Of a stretch of DNA of 64,000 nt, positions 46,671-59,041 are shown one piece after another (within the stretch, counting starts at the first letter, position 1; each line of letters opens with the position of its first letter). The stretch spans positions 169,938,085 to 170,002,084 of the forward strand of contig CM041780.1 in the NCBI GenBank assembly GCA_023374045.1. Reading direction: 5' to 3'. Below the pieces are notes generated by a model, which saw only the letters and a list, made by a program, of their open reading frames with translations, was not told the DNA's origin and did not search any database. The stretch is from Limonium bicolor (taxonomy: Eukaryota > Streptophyta > Magnoliopsida > Caryophyllales > Plumbaginaceae). Both the position numbers and the translations under genes were made by a program.

Positions 46671-48622
46671 TGTAACACCCCAACTCAATCCAATTGTGGT
46701 CTCGCAACTTAACAGCATATATATGTACACGTCACAGCGGAATTCTTTACAATCCAGGACCTTGCCACGGTCTGACTAAAGAATATACCGAACATTAGTA
46801 CAACAATCTTAACCATTTACATATCCTTCTTACAACCCCCTCACATCCTACATCTTACTAACTCAAATTGCCATACGAGTGTACATGCACAACTCGTAGG
46901 CCACACTTAACCCTTAGCACTTGTATCCTCTTCTTACTCTTGCGACGACCGCTTCCTGATGTACCTGTGTAGTAAAAACAGCCCCCAAAGGGGGTCAGCA
47001 CGAATGCTGGTACGATCCCCTCATGGCCCCCAAGCTAACGTGGCTACGACGACTAATTGTCGATAGCATGGAGGTTGATTAGATGCACAACATAATAGAA
47101 AGTGCAGTAAACAACAACTCAGATATGAACAATCAAAGTTCACACACAATGAACGACTTAAATGCGTTCCCTTAATTAGAGAGTTAGTTATTTAACTCCT
47201 TAAGTAATGTTCCCTCTTAATCTTAGTCCATCCTTATCTCACCTCAATCTTAGTCTTATCTTAATCTTAGTAACAACCATCCTTTAATAAGGAGTGGATG
47301 TAACTTACCTTAATCTTAATAATACAAACCATCCTTTAAAAAGGAATGGTTGCAACTTATCTTAACCTTACCTTAGCCTTAATCTTAACTTAATCTCAAT
47401 ATACAAACCGTTCCAGGAAGGGAATGGTTGTAGCTTAATTCGAACCTGGGATTTAGGTGATCCCACCGCACCATCTTAATGCCACCTACTCTGGACGGGA
47501 GTCCAGCGCAGCTGAGCCGGCGACCGCCCTAGCTACAAGTCCGAAGACAAGTCCTTAATCGGAGGACGAATCTGCTATAGATAACGACCCCCTTTCCTTA
47601 GCATGCATGACCGGAGATCGGTCCCGGTTTCCTCACTCAAGTTCCAGTTAGTAGTAATCTCAAGACCCTGTTTGTTGGTTAACCTCTTTCGGTTCATATC
47701 GTCCCTTATTAGGGGCGTTCCTTAGTCTCACTCAATTCCTTACTAAACATTGGTTTGTAAGTTCTCACGGTATGTTGTGTTAGTTTTCAAACATCACACA
47801 ACAATACAATAAATATAATATATTCCGGTTGCATGCTTTATCTTGTTTAGTGAGCACACAAAACAAATAGCACACAAGCCGAGGGACACTTGTTAGCAAG
47901 CAGGTCACAAGAGAACTGTACCGTTCACCGCTGGTCGTTCGGTTGCTTACTCTCCTCTGGAGTCCAAATCCCCAAGTCCTAAAACATTCATTCAGTTTTA
48001 GTTTGTTAATCACTTAACTTAATCCAACTTACTTAACTTGCTTAACTTACTTAATCCCATAATGATTCCCACCTAACACCTCTTAAGTCTTACAACTTAA
48101 TCTTACAACTTATCCTTAAACTTTTAAGTTTATACTTAACTTAACTTAATCCCTTAAGTTCCTAGGGTCCTAATCATTACCACCCTACCAAAGTATACCT
48201 TATTACCTATTACCTTTCTTAGAATTTAAAATTTCCCTTTTTTTCTTTTTTTTTAGGCCCGACCGAACTTCCGACCGACCTTACCTAAGGTCGGTCCATC
48301 CCAGAACACTTCATCGTTTGAAAATTCTACCCCGACCAACCTTGCAAGTCCGGTCCCAAGGTCGGTCCATTCCCGAGAGTTTCCCCGAGGGAAATTTAAG
48401 CTCGACCGAACTTGCCAAGTCCGGTCCCATGTTCGGTCGATTCCAGAGACTTATTACCGTACAAAATACATGCCCGACCGACCTTGCAAGTCCGGTCCCA
48501 AGGTCGGTCCATTCCAGAAACTTCTCTGGTAGTGTAATTTGAGCTCGACCGACCTTGCAAGTCCGGTCCTAAGGTCGGTCGGCTCCAGAACCTTGTTTCT
48601 AAATTCTCTTTTCAACTCCAAA
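46671..48622 (-). repeat. Truncated third copy of the 4.7-kb LTR
   Basis: On the minus strand it ends GGGTGTTACA at 46,671 and extends back to the palindromic 70-bp units (48,255-48,590). It stops at TTTGGAGTTG, equivalent to 21,354. The missing 2.7 kb of LTR shows the break happened after insertion, within the LTR. Just outside lies CATCAGA, the TCTGA target site and flank of the 3' LTR. Confidence 0.95.
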
Positions 48623-48628
48623 ATTGAA
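48623..48628 (+). other. Junction J2: 6 inserted bases (ATTGAA) between A' and B2
   Basis: Left is the LTR (reverse of 21,354, CAACTCCAAA). Right is GAAACGAGGCTAGAGC, as at 31,333. In B1 the preceding bases are ATTTCTG, so ATTGAA is specific to the junction. Confidence 0.8.
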
Positions 48629-50482
48629 GAAACGAGGCTAGAGCTTGCCATCGATCATTGTTCTTCTGGGTCGAGACACAGTTTTCCCGACGAGCACCCT
48701 CGTTCACCAGTTGATTGCAAAATTTACCGTCAGTGAAGAAATGAACACTACAAGAAAACTGTAGTATCACAGACGGAATATTCCGTATGTAAAAGCTAAA
48801 ATTCCGTTGGTAATGACAATCAGAGACGGAATATTCCGTAGGAAATTTCCGTCTGTAATAAACGGGTCGGTAATACTAATCCGTCTGTGAAAATAATTTC
48901 CGTCGGTGATAGTATGCACTTTTACAGACGGAAATATCCGTAGGTAATAATGTTATCACTGACAGAACATTCCGTCTCAGAAAATTATTATCAGCAACGG
49001 AACATTCCGTCTCAGAAAATTATTATCAGCAACGGAATACTCCGTCTCAGTTAAAGTTATCACCTACGGACTGTTCTGTCTCAGTTACCATTATTACCTA
49101 CGAAATTTTATTTTCACCTACGAAATCTTTCACCCCAAAATTATATATTACCAACGAAACTTCCGTCTCTAATAATCTTATCACCTACAAAATCTTTAAT
49201 CTCATATAACCTACGAAATATTTTGTACCTGAATTTTTTTACAGACATACTCATATAAACTGAATAATAAGCAAGTACTACATTTGTAGCTGAAACACTT
49301 GTGACATTTTATAAAGTACTACATACAATAGTCTTATCCATAGTCACAGTCACACCATTCCCAAAATAGTCATAACTAGCAAACGTTTCCACAAGCGACT
49401 ATAGAACGTTTCTCAGTAGAATTTGAATACATAGCCCATGTCCTACGAAAAGTAAAAACAGTATTCAAGTTTACTGCTAAGACAACCCTGCATTTTCACA
49501 TTTGGATCACAAAAAACATAAATCTTCCTTTGAGAGTTCCATGTCCCATGCATCCAGCTACTTCAAAAATCTGAACAAAACAAAACATAACTACATCAAT
49601 AGAAGAAAAAACTACATATTAGACAAGAAACAAACTTCAAAAATCAAGAAACATTAACCTCACCTGTCACATTAACTTCACTAGCCTCATGAAAACGTTA
49701 ACTTCCAAGTCTACAAAAGCAAGTAGAGCCCAATACTCAGCCCACAGTTCAACAACAACAAACAACAATTGTAATGTACCAAAAACCCAAAAAAATCAAG
49801 TTCAACCAGATATGTTCAACCAGATATGTTTATGTGACAAAGGCAAAAAATGAACCACAAACATGGTCCATGTACTGCTGTATACACACTTAAACACCAG
49901 CAAAAATCAGATCAAAAGATGCATACAATCCAGGTCATAAACAGAGCTTAAAGAAGCTCAGAAAACTGAGCACAAGTGGCGGTCAAACCAACCATAGCAG
50001 CAGCAATATACAAAGGCAAAATACGAGCAAAAATCATGCAGAAACATTTATACGCTTTCAATATCTTAGTTCCTCAATCTTCCGCAATTTCTCAAAGGAG
50101 CAGTGCATAAGTAACTCCAGAGATTATTCAGAGCAAGATGCACCACAAATCAATACCAGCAATGAACATAATTCACAACCGCAATTCTAATTCAAACTAA
50201 CTGATTTTCAGCTCATCAGGATTGGTATATAGAGGCTTGTTTAAATTATGTTTAAAGTTTAAGATCCATACCTTAAAGAATCATCCTCAGAATCTAGCTC
50301 CTCATCTTCATTACGTGAGTTAGCAATTGGAGCCTTTGAAGATCCACCAACAGATCCATTAGCATTGGTTGAATTGCCATGTTTGAATTGACCGAACATT
50401 TCAGCCAATGCTAGCAATGCATCTTAATCTCATCTTGAGTTTCAACAAACCCTTTCATTTCTTCCTTCGTGGTCGACATCTC

Positions 50483-50719
50483 TTAACGTAATTGGTCAAA
50501 TTCAGTTGGGTTACCCAAACATTTTGTTGCTGGTCCACAAGCTGAGGAAGATGTTTCAGGTGCATAACTTGATGGATTTAATATTTGTTTGGCACGCGGT
50601 GTAGTGCCAAAACCATACACTTGAGTATGTGTAGTCTTCATTCCACCAATTGCCTTGCACCAAGCATCAGGGTCAAATTCAGGATGTTCATCATGAACTG
50701 GACCATACTTCTCCTCCAA
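50483..50719 (-). pseudogene. CACTA Transposase_24-like fragment, B2 copy
   Basis: Same product as 33,179-33,415, with DPDAWCKAIGG and VYGFGT. It would follow the Transpos_assoc exon on the minus strand after about 65 bases of intron-like sequence. The DDE transposase core that normally comes from the neighbouring gene is missing. Confidence 0.7.
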
Positions 50720-50783
50720 ACAAGATACATATGATTGCTACAATATTTATAAGTAAAGTTAACAAAAAGTAATTCAACAATTC

Positions 50784-50993
50784 TTATGAGCTAAAAAAGA
50801 TATGCACCACATCGTGATCCAAAAAATGTTGTTTTTCACATTTTACACATGGGCATTTAACTCTATCCCCACTAACAAACCACTCTGATGATATTGCAAA
50901 AGTTATGTAATCTTCAACTTGCCTTAAGTATTCGGGTGTTACATATCCGTCATCATCTACCCGGTTGCATAACCAAAATCTATTTGAATCCAT
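50784..50993 (-). pseudogene. CACTA Transpos_assoc exon, open in this copy
   Basis: I chose the ATG at 50,993 because family members start M-D-x-x; the open frame itself extends 7 codons upstream. About 70 codons: MDSNRFW, then a VTPEYLRQVEDYITFA helix, then KCPCVKCEKQ with the cysteine motif, ending in DHDVVHIFF just before a possible splice site. The family domain is about 70-80 residues, so the domain is nearly complete, but the rest of the transposase is absent. Confidence 0.75.
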
Positions 50994-53447
50994 ATTGAAC
51001 CTATGTATAAACACTTAATAATGAGGCTACCAAATATACATTAGTGGATAAAACATATCAACCAAAGAGAGGGCGAACTTATTTCAAATCCAAAGATCAT
51101 TTTAGTTACATATAGTCATTGTTCTACCACGCAGGTTCAAATCCTGCTATTCTAAAATTATTAGGAAACTTAAAAAAAAAATATAAGTTCAATTTTCCCT
51201 TAATAACTGAGTAGACTGCTCCAAAAGTTACTAAACAAGTAGCTGAGTTGTTAGAGTACAATCTCACAATTAATAGTTAATTAGGAAAATTTTGAGTGTT
51301 TGCAAACATGTCAGACGTGCAAGCTGAGAGGTAACCAATTATATAAAAGAACAGCAGGTTGTCTCCTCATCTTCCTAACCAATTATATATTTCTCTAGCT
51401 AATCGACTGTATTACAGATTCTATAATGAAGGGGCAATCAATAAGGATGAACAAAATCAAATGGAACAGGCTGCTGCGAGTGAGTATGTATGTTCCTTAT
51501 ACTAGCTTTCAAATGCGATGGAACAAAATAAAAAACAAAAACACTTTGATAATCACCACAAATCCGAATAGAGAAGTTCAATTATATTACCGGTTCCTTA
51601 ATGAACTACAATGTGCTGAAGCAGCTCCAAATTTATCTCTGCAAGGCGCAAGCAACAGAAGAGAATGAAGGTGTTGAGTATGTGTGCTCCTTATCGCCAT
51701 TTAAGGTTAAAATATTTAGATGTCATATTACCAAAATCAAAAACATATTTTACCTGCTCATCAGTTCAATATATTACCGGCTCCTTAATGAACTACAGCT
51801 CCATATTTATCTCTGCAAGGCACAAGCAATAGAAGATAATGAAGACGGATAGTATGTATGTTCCTTATCACCAGTAAGGGTTGCAATATTCATATGATAC
51901 GGAACAAAATCAGAAACATATAAGTTCAATTACATTACCACAATTTGAATTCTTGAAATTAGAAAAGTACTTAATAAAGGCTGAAATCAGTTTACCCCTA
52001 TAGTAGCAAAAGAAATCAAGCTGGGACCTGGTTACAGGTTTCAAATCTGCTCCTATAAAAGCACAGAAGCAAAAACTGAAGTTACCTATCAGAAACCAGA
52101 ATCCTATTTGGATTTTAATCTTAATTTCTTGTCAAAACATTAGGAGCATTCTAGGAGAGAAAAGACAGTAGCTAGATCGGGTAGGATCTTGGGAAGTATT
52201 TAGCAGCAACAGGGGAGTGTTGTGCGAAGTTTCAAAGTCAGATCTTCGTTCACACATGACCTAGTTTATATATATTCAATTTTGCTGTACACCGATCAGC
52301 ACCTCTAATTTGTCGTGATAGACGGTGGTTGCTGCTAGCTGCGTACATGCACCAAATGGTAAACTAGTACTATTTAGCAATGCTTCACATAGTAATATTA
52401 TATCAAGTTATGTCATTTGTCGGTCTTTTTCCCTTTTTTTTTTTTGCATTATAATATATATAGGGATAGTGTCTGATTGTGAAATGTTTATATGCTAACA
52501 AATCGTAATTTTGAAGACTAATAAATTGCTGAAGTCCTCTTCCTGCTTTTTTTTTGTAAAAAAAGCTCTTGAATCAAGTGTTTTAAAAGACCAAGCGAAA
52601 TCCAAATCATCGTTCGAACACAACAGTAATTTGCGGTAAAGTACCGGTTTGGAGTGACCATATCAGAAAAGCGAAACAGAACTAGATATTTATAATCAGG
52701 TGTGCAGCAAAGAAAGTTCCAGATTTTCATATACAGAACGTAAAACACTCGCCAATTAGGGTTGCAATCTTGGGCGCGCGAGTGAAAAATCAAAAACCTA
52801 TTTTGAAATACTCACCGGATAGCATAGATAGCAGGAGATGTCGGACGTTCCTTGTCGTCTGTTAGCAATCGCCAATCTTTCACTTAGTAGTCGAAGAAGA
52901 GAACATAAATTTAGGGTAAATGACGTTCCTTGTCGCCAGGCGCAACCCAAACAAGAGAAAAGAAATTGGGGGTAAATGACAAACTGTATATGTTTAGAGT
53001 ATATATATCATCATTTCCTACGGAATAGTTAGAATAAATTTTGTAGGTAAAGTTTATTACCTACAGAATATTTAGAAAATTTTGTAGGTAAAGGTTATTA
53101 CCTACGGAATATTTAGTTGCTCATAATTAGTGTCTAGGTATTATATAGATAGACTTTTACCTACGGAAATTCCGTCTCTAAAAAATATAACATTTAGTGA
53201 ATTTATATTTTCCCTCCATAAGTAAAGTGCGCGCGCGGCAAAATATTCGACCAGTTTTACCTACGGAAATAAGTTGGTCTGTAATTTTGCCCAAATTCCG
53301 TCACTAATATCACTTGAAATGTTTATTTTATACTGAAACGACATCCGTAGGAAATGCTATAAAATTCCGTAGGTGAAAGTACTTTTTACATACGGATGAA
53401 TTCCGTAGGAAATTTTCCGTCTGTGATACTACAGTTTTCTTGTAGTG

Positions 53448-54620
53448 GAAACAGGCGCAGAACATGTACTTCTTGGTCGCCTGTTAGGTTGCAGAAATTG
53501 TTGTCGGAGAAGAGCGCAGAGCGTCTTGTTCCCTTTTTGCCAGCTAGGTTGAAGATGCGAGAACGTTTACTCTTTTCTCACCGGCTTGGGTAGCGAATTT
53601 CCGTCTGTTAACAGATGAATCAGGCGCTGAGCATTTGCCCTTGTACGCCGATCGAAGAAATTGAGAAGTCCAGAGCTGGTTTGCTCCCTTCTTTTATATT
53701 TTGGGTAGCAAAATACTGGGGGTGAGAAGAATGAAGGCGCAGAGTAGATGTTCCTCGTCACGCCAGGGGTTGCAAATTACGGAAGTGAAGCGAGTGAAAA
53801 AGGCGGAGCAGTATGCTCCTTGTTGTCGGTCTGGGTTGCAAACTATCATCTGTGAAGAGAGTGAACAAGGCGCAGAGCGTGGGTGTTCCTTGTCGCCAGT
53901 GTGGTTGCAAAATTTCTATTGGTGAAGGGAAAATGAGAATTGGAGTTGTATATTCCTTGTTAGCTGGTGATTTGAAGAGAAGGGGTGGAGCAGGGACGCT
54001 CCCTATCGCCAGCCATATGAAGAGATGAACAGAGGGGAAGCATATATGTTCCTTGTTCTGCAGTTGTGGTAGTAAAATGAAGAGAATGAGAGACAAACAT
54101 ATATGTTGTTCGCTGGCGTAGGTGAAGAGAACTGAAGAGAGGCCAAGGTGTATGTTCCTCGTGCACCAGTTAGGTTGCAAGATTACTGGTGGTAAAGAGA
54201 AATGAAGAGGGGGCAAGACTGTATGCTTCTGTTTGACAGTTTGGGTGAGAAAAATTATTGTGAGAGAGAGATGAAAAGAGGGCAGAGCATGTATATTCTT
54301 GTTGCCAGTTTGGGTGCCAATGACCATGAAAAGAAAGAGAATGAAGAATGAAAATAGGCTCAAGAGATGGTGTGTGCCCATTTGCCAGTGGGATGCAAGA
54401 TTACCGAGAAGAGAATGAAAGGAATGAGAGCTATATACTTCTTGTTCTTCAGGGGTTGCAATATTACCAGTGTGTGAAGCAGCAGAGACTTCTGTTCCTT
54501 AGTTGTCCAGTTCGGTGGCAAAAATACCGTGAGTATAGAGAATGGAACAGGAAGATGAAGGCCTTGCTTTCTGCGAGAATTTTCTTGGGACTGGTGGTTT
54601 AGAAAAGAAATGGGAGGCGG
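53448..54620 (+). repeat. Degenerate minisatellite, B2 copy, with a 207-codon minus-strand frame
   Basis: Same units as 36,137-37,300. On the minus strand one frame is open from 54,381 to 53,758 (207 codons), the longest in the window. It reads as about nine diverged units of 14-25 residues with recurrent ILQPxW, NKEH and LHFSL words. It is hydrophobic and low in charge, with no known domain. In B1 the same frame is broken three times. I regard it as a by-product of repeat units whose length is often a multiple of three. Confidence 0.6.
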
Positions 54621-54779
54621 CTGATGCCTTCTTCTCTTTCTTTGGGATCGGTGACTACTGGTCCTTGCTAGGGTTCTGTGTTTGTTGCTCTATATATAAT
54701 GCAAGAGTTTAGGATGAAGAGGAAGCTAGTTAAAAAAAATCCCAAAGTGCATCTAACAGCACTCGAACTCAAGACCTAT

Positions 54780-55441
54780 AGTAGTATACTCAAAGCCTTA
54801 ACTAGTCATACTAATAACCAAACTCAATGATAACATGTGAGAAATATAAGAATAGTTATGGCTCGGAGAGGATACATCCACAAAAACGCAAGTGTTTTAT
54901 AGTGGAAACGCTCAATAAGATTAAAAAGTTTTATCATTCAAAATGGATTGTTTTCTTCTAAAAAGACATGAATAATAAAGTGAAGATGAAAACACATGTA
55001 AACAATAATAATAAGTACGTAAAATGATAGAAATGATACTAGAATAATAATGATAATGTAGAAATAAAATTACATGCTAAAATGGCAAGTAAAAGTAACA
55101 ATAAATAGGGTAAATATAATAATAATAACAGAGACATGAATACCTAGATAAATATGCAAAATCGAGATAGACTAAAATAAAAAAAAGTGTAAAATAAGTA
55201 AATGAATGAAAAGGGACGGGTTTGCAACCGGATTATTGTTGAAAATTTATTTTCTAAGAATTGATTTTTTTGTGTTTTGAAATGCTTTGAACATTGATTG
55301 AAAAAAGAAAATTTTGTCATAAAAAGATGGTTTCTTTTTGGTATGCACATAAATAGGTTTTGGAAAAGAAAGACGATGACCCTTTTATTTTATTCATTTT
55401 TCAGATTTTTATTTTTATGAGGTGAGAATTTTTGGTGTCTA
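54780..55441 (+). repeat. LTR-like segment ending GGTGTCTACA, B2 copy
   Basis: Counterpart of 37,500-38,138. Here the terminus is complete (GGTGTCTACA at 55,432-55,441) and the copia gag frame resumes immediately, which confirms the boundary. Confidence 0.6.
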
Positions 55442-56028
55442 CACCTTTTGTATTCTTGGAATGCATCATTTATATCACATGCGCAAGCTCGTAAAGTCTT
55501 TGCCGCATCAATATCATCATAGATTCCTCTCACTTTGGTAAAATAGTCACAAATGCTATCATTCTCTTGCATAGCGCTCTCGAGATGTCGCTCTAAATCA
55601 TACATTCTCGTCGTATTAGCTTGATCAAAACGGCCACAAATATCTTTCAAAATGTGTGCAGTAGGGGTGCGAAAAAGAACCGAATTAGCGACCTTCTTCT
55701 CCAGACTCATATCCAAGAGCGCACCATATAGTCGCAGTGAGTCCAAACTAGAGTACGAGTTTCACAACCTGTCGGTTTCTTGAGTGTTCCTTCAATGAAA
55801 CTGAGCTTATTCTTTGATGCCAGAGCAATTTGGACTTGATGCTTCCAATGGGGAAAACCTGGGCCTCAATCGAAATTTTTGGCTAGAGTCAACCCAGAAT
55901 GATCTGAGCTCGATAGATAGAGGGGATCTCTGATTTCGTTGCTGTAAGATCCACCACTATTGCTCTGGGAAGCATGAGACTTGTTGCCACCATATTTAAT
56001 TTTGGAGGAATCAGCATCCCCAAACATT
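55442..56028 (-). pseudogene. Ty1/copia gag fragment, B2 copy
   Basis: The UBN2 part is open for about 100 codons (from MDSLRLYG near 55,746), through GRFDQANTTRMYDLE and KVRGIYDDIDAAKTL, to NDAFQEYKRC. It then runs into the LTR terminus and ends 16 codons later as a chimeric tail. The N-terminal part with WKHQVQIALASKNKL is separated by a frameshift and stops, as in B1. Confidence 0.8.
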
Positions 56029-56164
56029 TTCACTTTGAAATGGAATCATAGGCCGAGGGAAGAAGAAAAACTAGGGTAAGCCAAGGTTGCAATTGACTGT
56101 GATAGTCAGAGGGACGATTAAGGGGTTCAAGAATGAAGTTCAAGAGCAAGATCCCATGATCTTC

Positions 56165-56276
56165 CACTCTAATACCATGAATGAATATGCTACAGAGGCA
56201 AAGCTCTAGAAGTGGAACCAAAAAGAGAATCGAGGAAGAAGAACTTTCCCTAATAGATGAATTTCATTCATGAGAG
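56165..56276 (-). repeat. Copia primer site and LTR remnant, B2 copy
   Basis: The minus-strand TGGTATTAGAGTG at 56,165-56,177 directly follows the LTR end CATTCA. About 100 bases of LTR remain before TGTTATACCC. Confidence 0.65.
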
Positions 56277-58490
56277 TGTTATACCCAAATTTTTACCCCT
56301 ACAAAAGAGTACTTCAAGACACAGGTACTAAAAAGGGTAATTTGGTCAAAGGGTACAAGACCTGAGTTGATTAGCACGTTTCAGGACATTGGTGACAACT
56401 TGGTCACCACGAGGGGCATTTTCATAATTTTCAAGGCTCCTAAGCCATCTCGTAAGCTTTCCTCTCCTATGAAAATGACTCAAATCAACTCATAATGCTT
56501 TGAATTTTTACACATGATAAAGGATGACATTTAGAGCACAATGGATTTGGAATTTTCAAATTTCAATTTCTAATAATATTCTACTAATTTCTGAACAAAT
56601 CTGATGAGAAATTGAAATTAAAAATATTCATTTTATCCAAAAATTCCAATTTCTCTTTAGAAAAACCAGAGTGTATTTCTCTCTGTGTGTGTTAAAATTT
56701 CATAGTCAGATTCACTCTAGAAGTAACCCGACCAAATCCCGGTAAACTTTAGTTTTTCGAGTTTACTCTATCTTTAGTGTTGTGTATATAAGGGATCTTT
56801 TCTCTTCATAAAATTAGAACAAGAAGAACCCTAGAGCACTAAATCACCCAGCAGTCTCCTTCTTCCCACATTTTGAATACCTGAGCCTCAACCACACACC
56901 AAAAATTTCACTAAAATCATCACCGGAACACATTTTTCAACTCCCACAACAATCATCAAATTACCATCAAACCACCACAAAAACGTGAAAAACATTAATT
57001 CACAAGAGTCGGAATTTGGGTTCGAGCTCAATTTTAGACCGACTTCAACGAAGCTTCGAGAGGTTCCCGACATGAAGAATCTCATTGATTCCGAAGGTTA
57101 AACAGAATGGAATCCCACTTTTCCAATTCCCATAGACTTCATTAACCTTATGTTTAAATTTGGGTTCAAATGACCTTTTCTTGGTTCTGAGTGGTTATTT
57201 GTTTTTGTTTATGTGTAGTAACTTGTTCACTAAGTTTTGGTCATAATTCAAAGTCAATTTCAAGTTTATAAATTATTAACATGTTTATAATTTTTCAGGC
57301 TACACACTTTATAAATTGAGAAAATTACATCGCCCACCCATGACGTTTGGCGAAATTACACAGCCCACCCACGAGGTTTCAAAATTACTTTGCCCACCCA
57401 TGTGGTTTCCACAATTTTACATCCAGCAACTTTTCTAATATTTGATCAACTTAAAAGATGGTTAAATGATATCCAAATTTGATGAAACTTTACATGGACG
57501 ATATTAAAGTGTTATATTTTGGTAAAACGTGAAATCCAACGTTTTTAAGCTCATATATGATCCGTGGGACTCGATGAACGTGTCTCATGTTTCATTGAGT
57601 CCCACAGGTCATATATGACCTTAAAAAACTTTGGATTTGGCATTGAACAAAAATATAACATCTTAGTATGGTCCATGTAAAGTTTCATCAAATTTGGATA
57701 TCATTTAACCATCTTTTAAGTTGATCAAATATTAGAAAAGTTGCTGGATGTAAAATTGTGGAAACCACATGGGTGGGCAAAGTAATTTTTGAAACCTCGT
57801 GGGTGGGCTGTGTAATTTTGCCAAACGTCATGGGTGGGTGATGTAATTTTCCCTATAAATTTGAGCGGAAAGCATCATTGGGAAGTGCACGAACGCCACT
57901 GCCCGTGGCTAGTCTGTGCCCTCGAACGGCCTGTCCGTGGCCCCAGACAGCCTCGAACAGTGGCGGGATTTAATTTTTCAAATTTTTTAGGTTTTCTTTA
58001 CTTATGTCTGGGACTACGGACGTCCAGTCCGTGGCCCAGGTTTTTTGAAATTTTGTTTTCTTGCAATTTCTACTTTTCTGATCAGTTAGGTTAATTAGGG
58101 TCTATGGGTTTGGATATTAGGTCCGTACAAACGGACAGAACTATAATTTGAACAAATTCAGCTTTGAAACCCTAATTTAGGTAATTTTAATTTTCACTTT
58201 TCAATTCGTGTAAATTAAACATACAAAAAAATTAGAAACTTGCGCACTGTAGTTTACCGAATTCATAATAAGCCGTAAATACATAAGTAAAGGAAAAGCG
58301 ACTTATAAGGGTAGTGAAAGTAATTTGAATCCTGAAAAAGTCCAATACCAAGCTCCTGAACCCGAACTCTCCTTTCCTAATTTACCGTAGGTCAAAATTA
58401 GGTGGCGACTCTGATTAGGTTCTAGTGAGCTAAATAGAATTTAATAATTAATTTTATTTGACTTAGTTATTAAACTTAGGTTATAAGTGG
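56277..58490 (+). mobile_element. LTR-type sequence starting TGTTATACCC, B2 copy
   Basis: Counterpart of 38,964-41,200: TATA box at 56,785-56,792 and GGTGGCGACT at 58,401. It carries the same hairpin MITE. Confidence 0.5.
57318..57853. mobile_element. Mutator-like hairpin MITE, B2 copy, 536 bp
   Basis: The palindromic structure is better preserved than in B1: the right arm reads GGGCTGTGTAATTTTGCCAAACG where B1 has a scrambled GTGGTGTGTAATTGCAAACG. The flanks read TATAAATT on both sides, one A shorter than the 9-bp copies in B1. Confidence 0.85.
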
Positions 58491-58715
58491 ACTTAGAACC
58501 CGAACTGATCCGAATAAATTTAGGATAGAGGTTCAAAACAGAGGCTCACAGAGAGAAAGAATGGAATGTATTAATTGTACAATGATCTAGGGGGATAACT
58601 TAAATACCTTGGTCACAGCTTTTACTAAACTACCTCTTAAAAAGTACCTACAACTTAATAGAAGGCTAAATAGAGTTTAACTAATAGATGAAACAAACTA
58701 ACAGATACGCAACTC

Positions 58716-58945
58716 CTAACATAGAGCCCCGAGATCGTAGCCCTCATTTGTCCCAACACCAGCGTCCACAAAAATTGCAACCGCAACTTGATCATCAGGC
58801 GCCGTCATCTGTCCCTCCTGCTTAGTCATAACTTGTTAAACATTCATCGATGTTACTGATTCCAAAACACTTGAGCTTACTCTCATCCATGCTCCAATGT
58901 TCTTGCCTTCCCAAACTAGCACTTCGTAACACATATTTTCTAAAG
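58716..58945 (-). pseudogene. Unrecognised protein fragment ending at an LTR-like TGTTAG
   Basis: The minus-strand frame reads YEVLVWEGKNIGAWMRV and SSSVLESVTSMNV, then a stop, then QVMTKQEGQMTAPDDQ and VAVAIFVDAGVGTNEGYDLG, ending ALC-stop at 58,716. The codon-like continuity across about 70 residues suggests genuine coding ancestry. The stop overlaps TGTTAGGAGTTGCG, which looks like an LTR start. The following 150 bases hold TATTTAAG and an LTR-like end, so the fragment may be the C-terminus of a retrotransposon polyprotein. I cannot name the family. Confidence 0.35.
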
Positions 58946-59041
58946 ACACAAAAAATTAGGGATTAAACCACTGCTAATGTTTGTTTAAGACAAAACATAA
59001 TAAACCAGTCATGAACATCCAAATCAAATTGCAGTGCCGAC

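Larger units (their letters stand above)
42005..48622 (-). repeat. Block A', inverted copy of 21,354-27,536
   Basis: The full length matches segment A in reverse, including 1,952 bases of the long LTR (46,671-48,622), the TCTGA site and the Tat-like flank. It is 435 bases longer than A, mainly because of sequence at about 45,680-46,125. Neither end is a transposon terminus. The same short open frames as in A reappear on the opposite strand and are not independent genes. Confidence 0.92.
48746..53447 (-). mobile_element. CACTA (En/Spm-type) transposon, copy in B2
   Basis: Same TIRs, subterminal TTCCGTAGG words and GAA flanks (48,743-48,745 and 53,448-53,450) as the B1 copy, 4,702 bp. It arose by duplication of the block, not by a separate transposition, because the flanks are the same. 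Confidence 0.95.
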
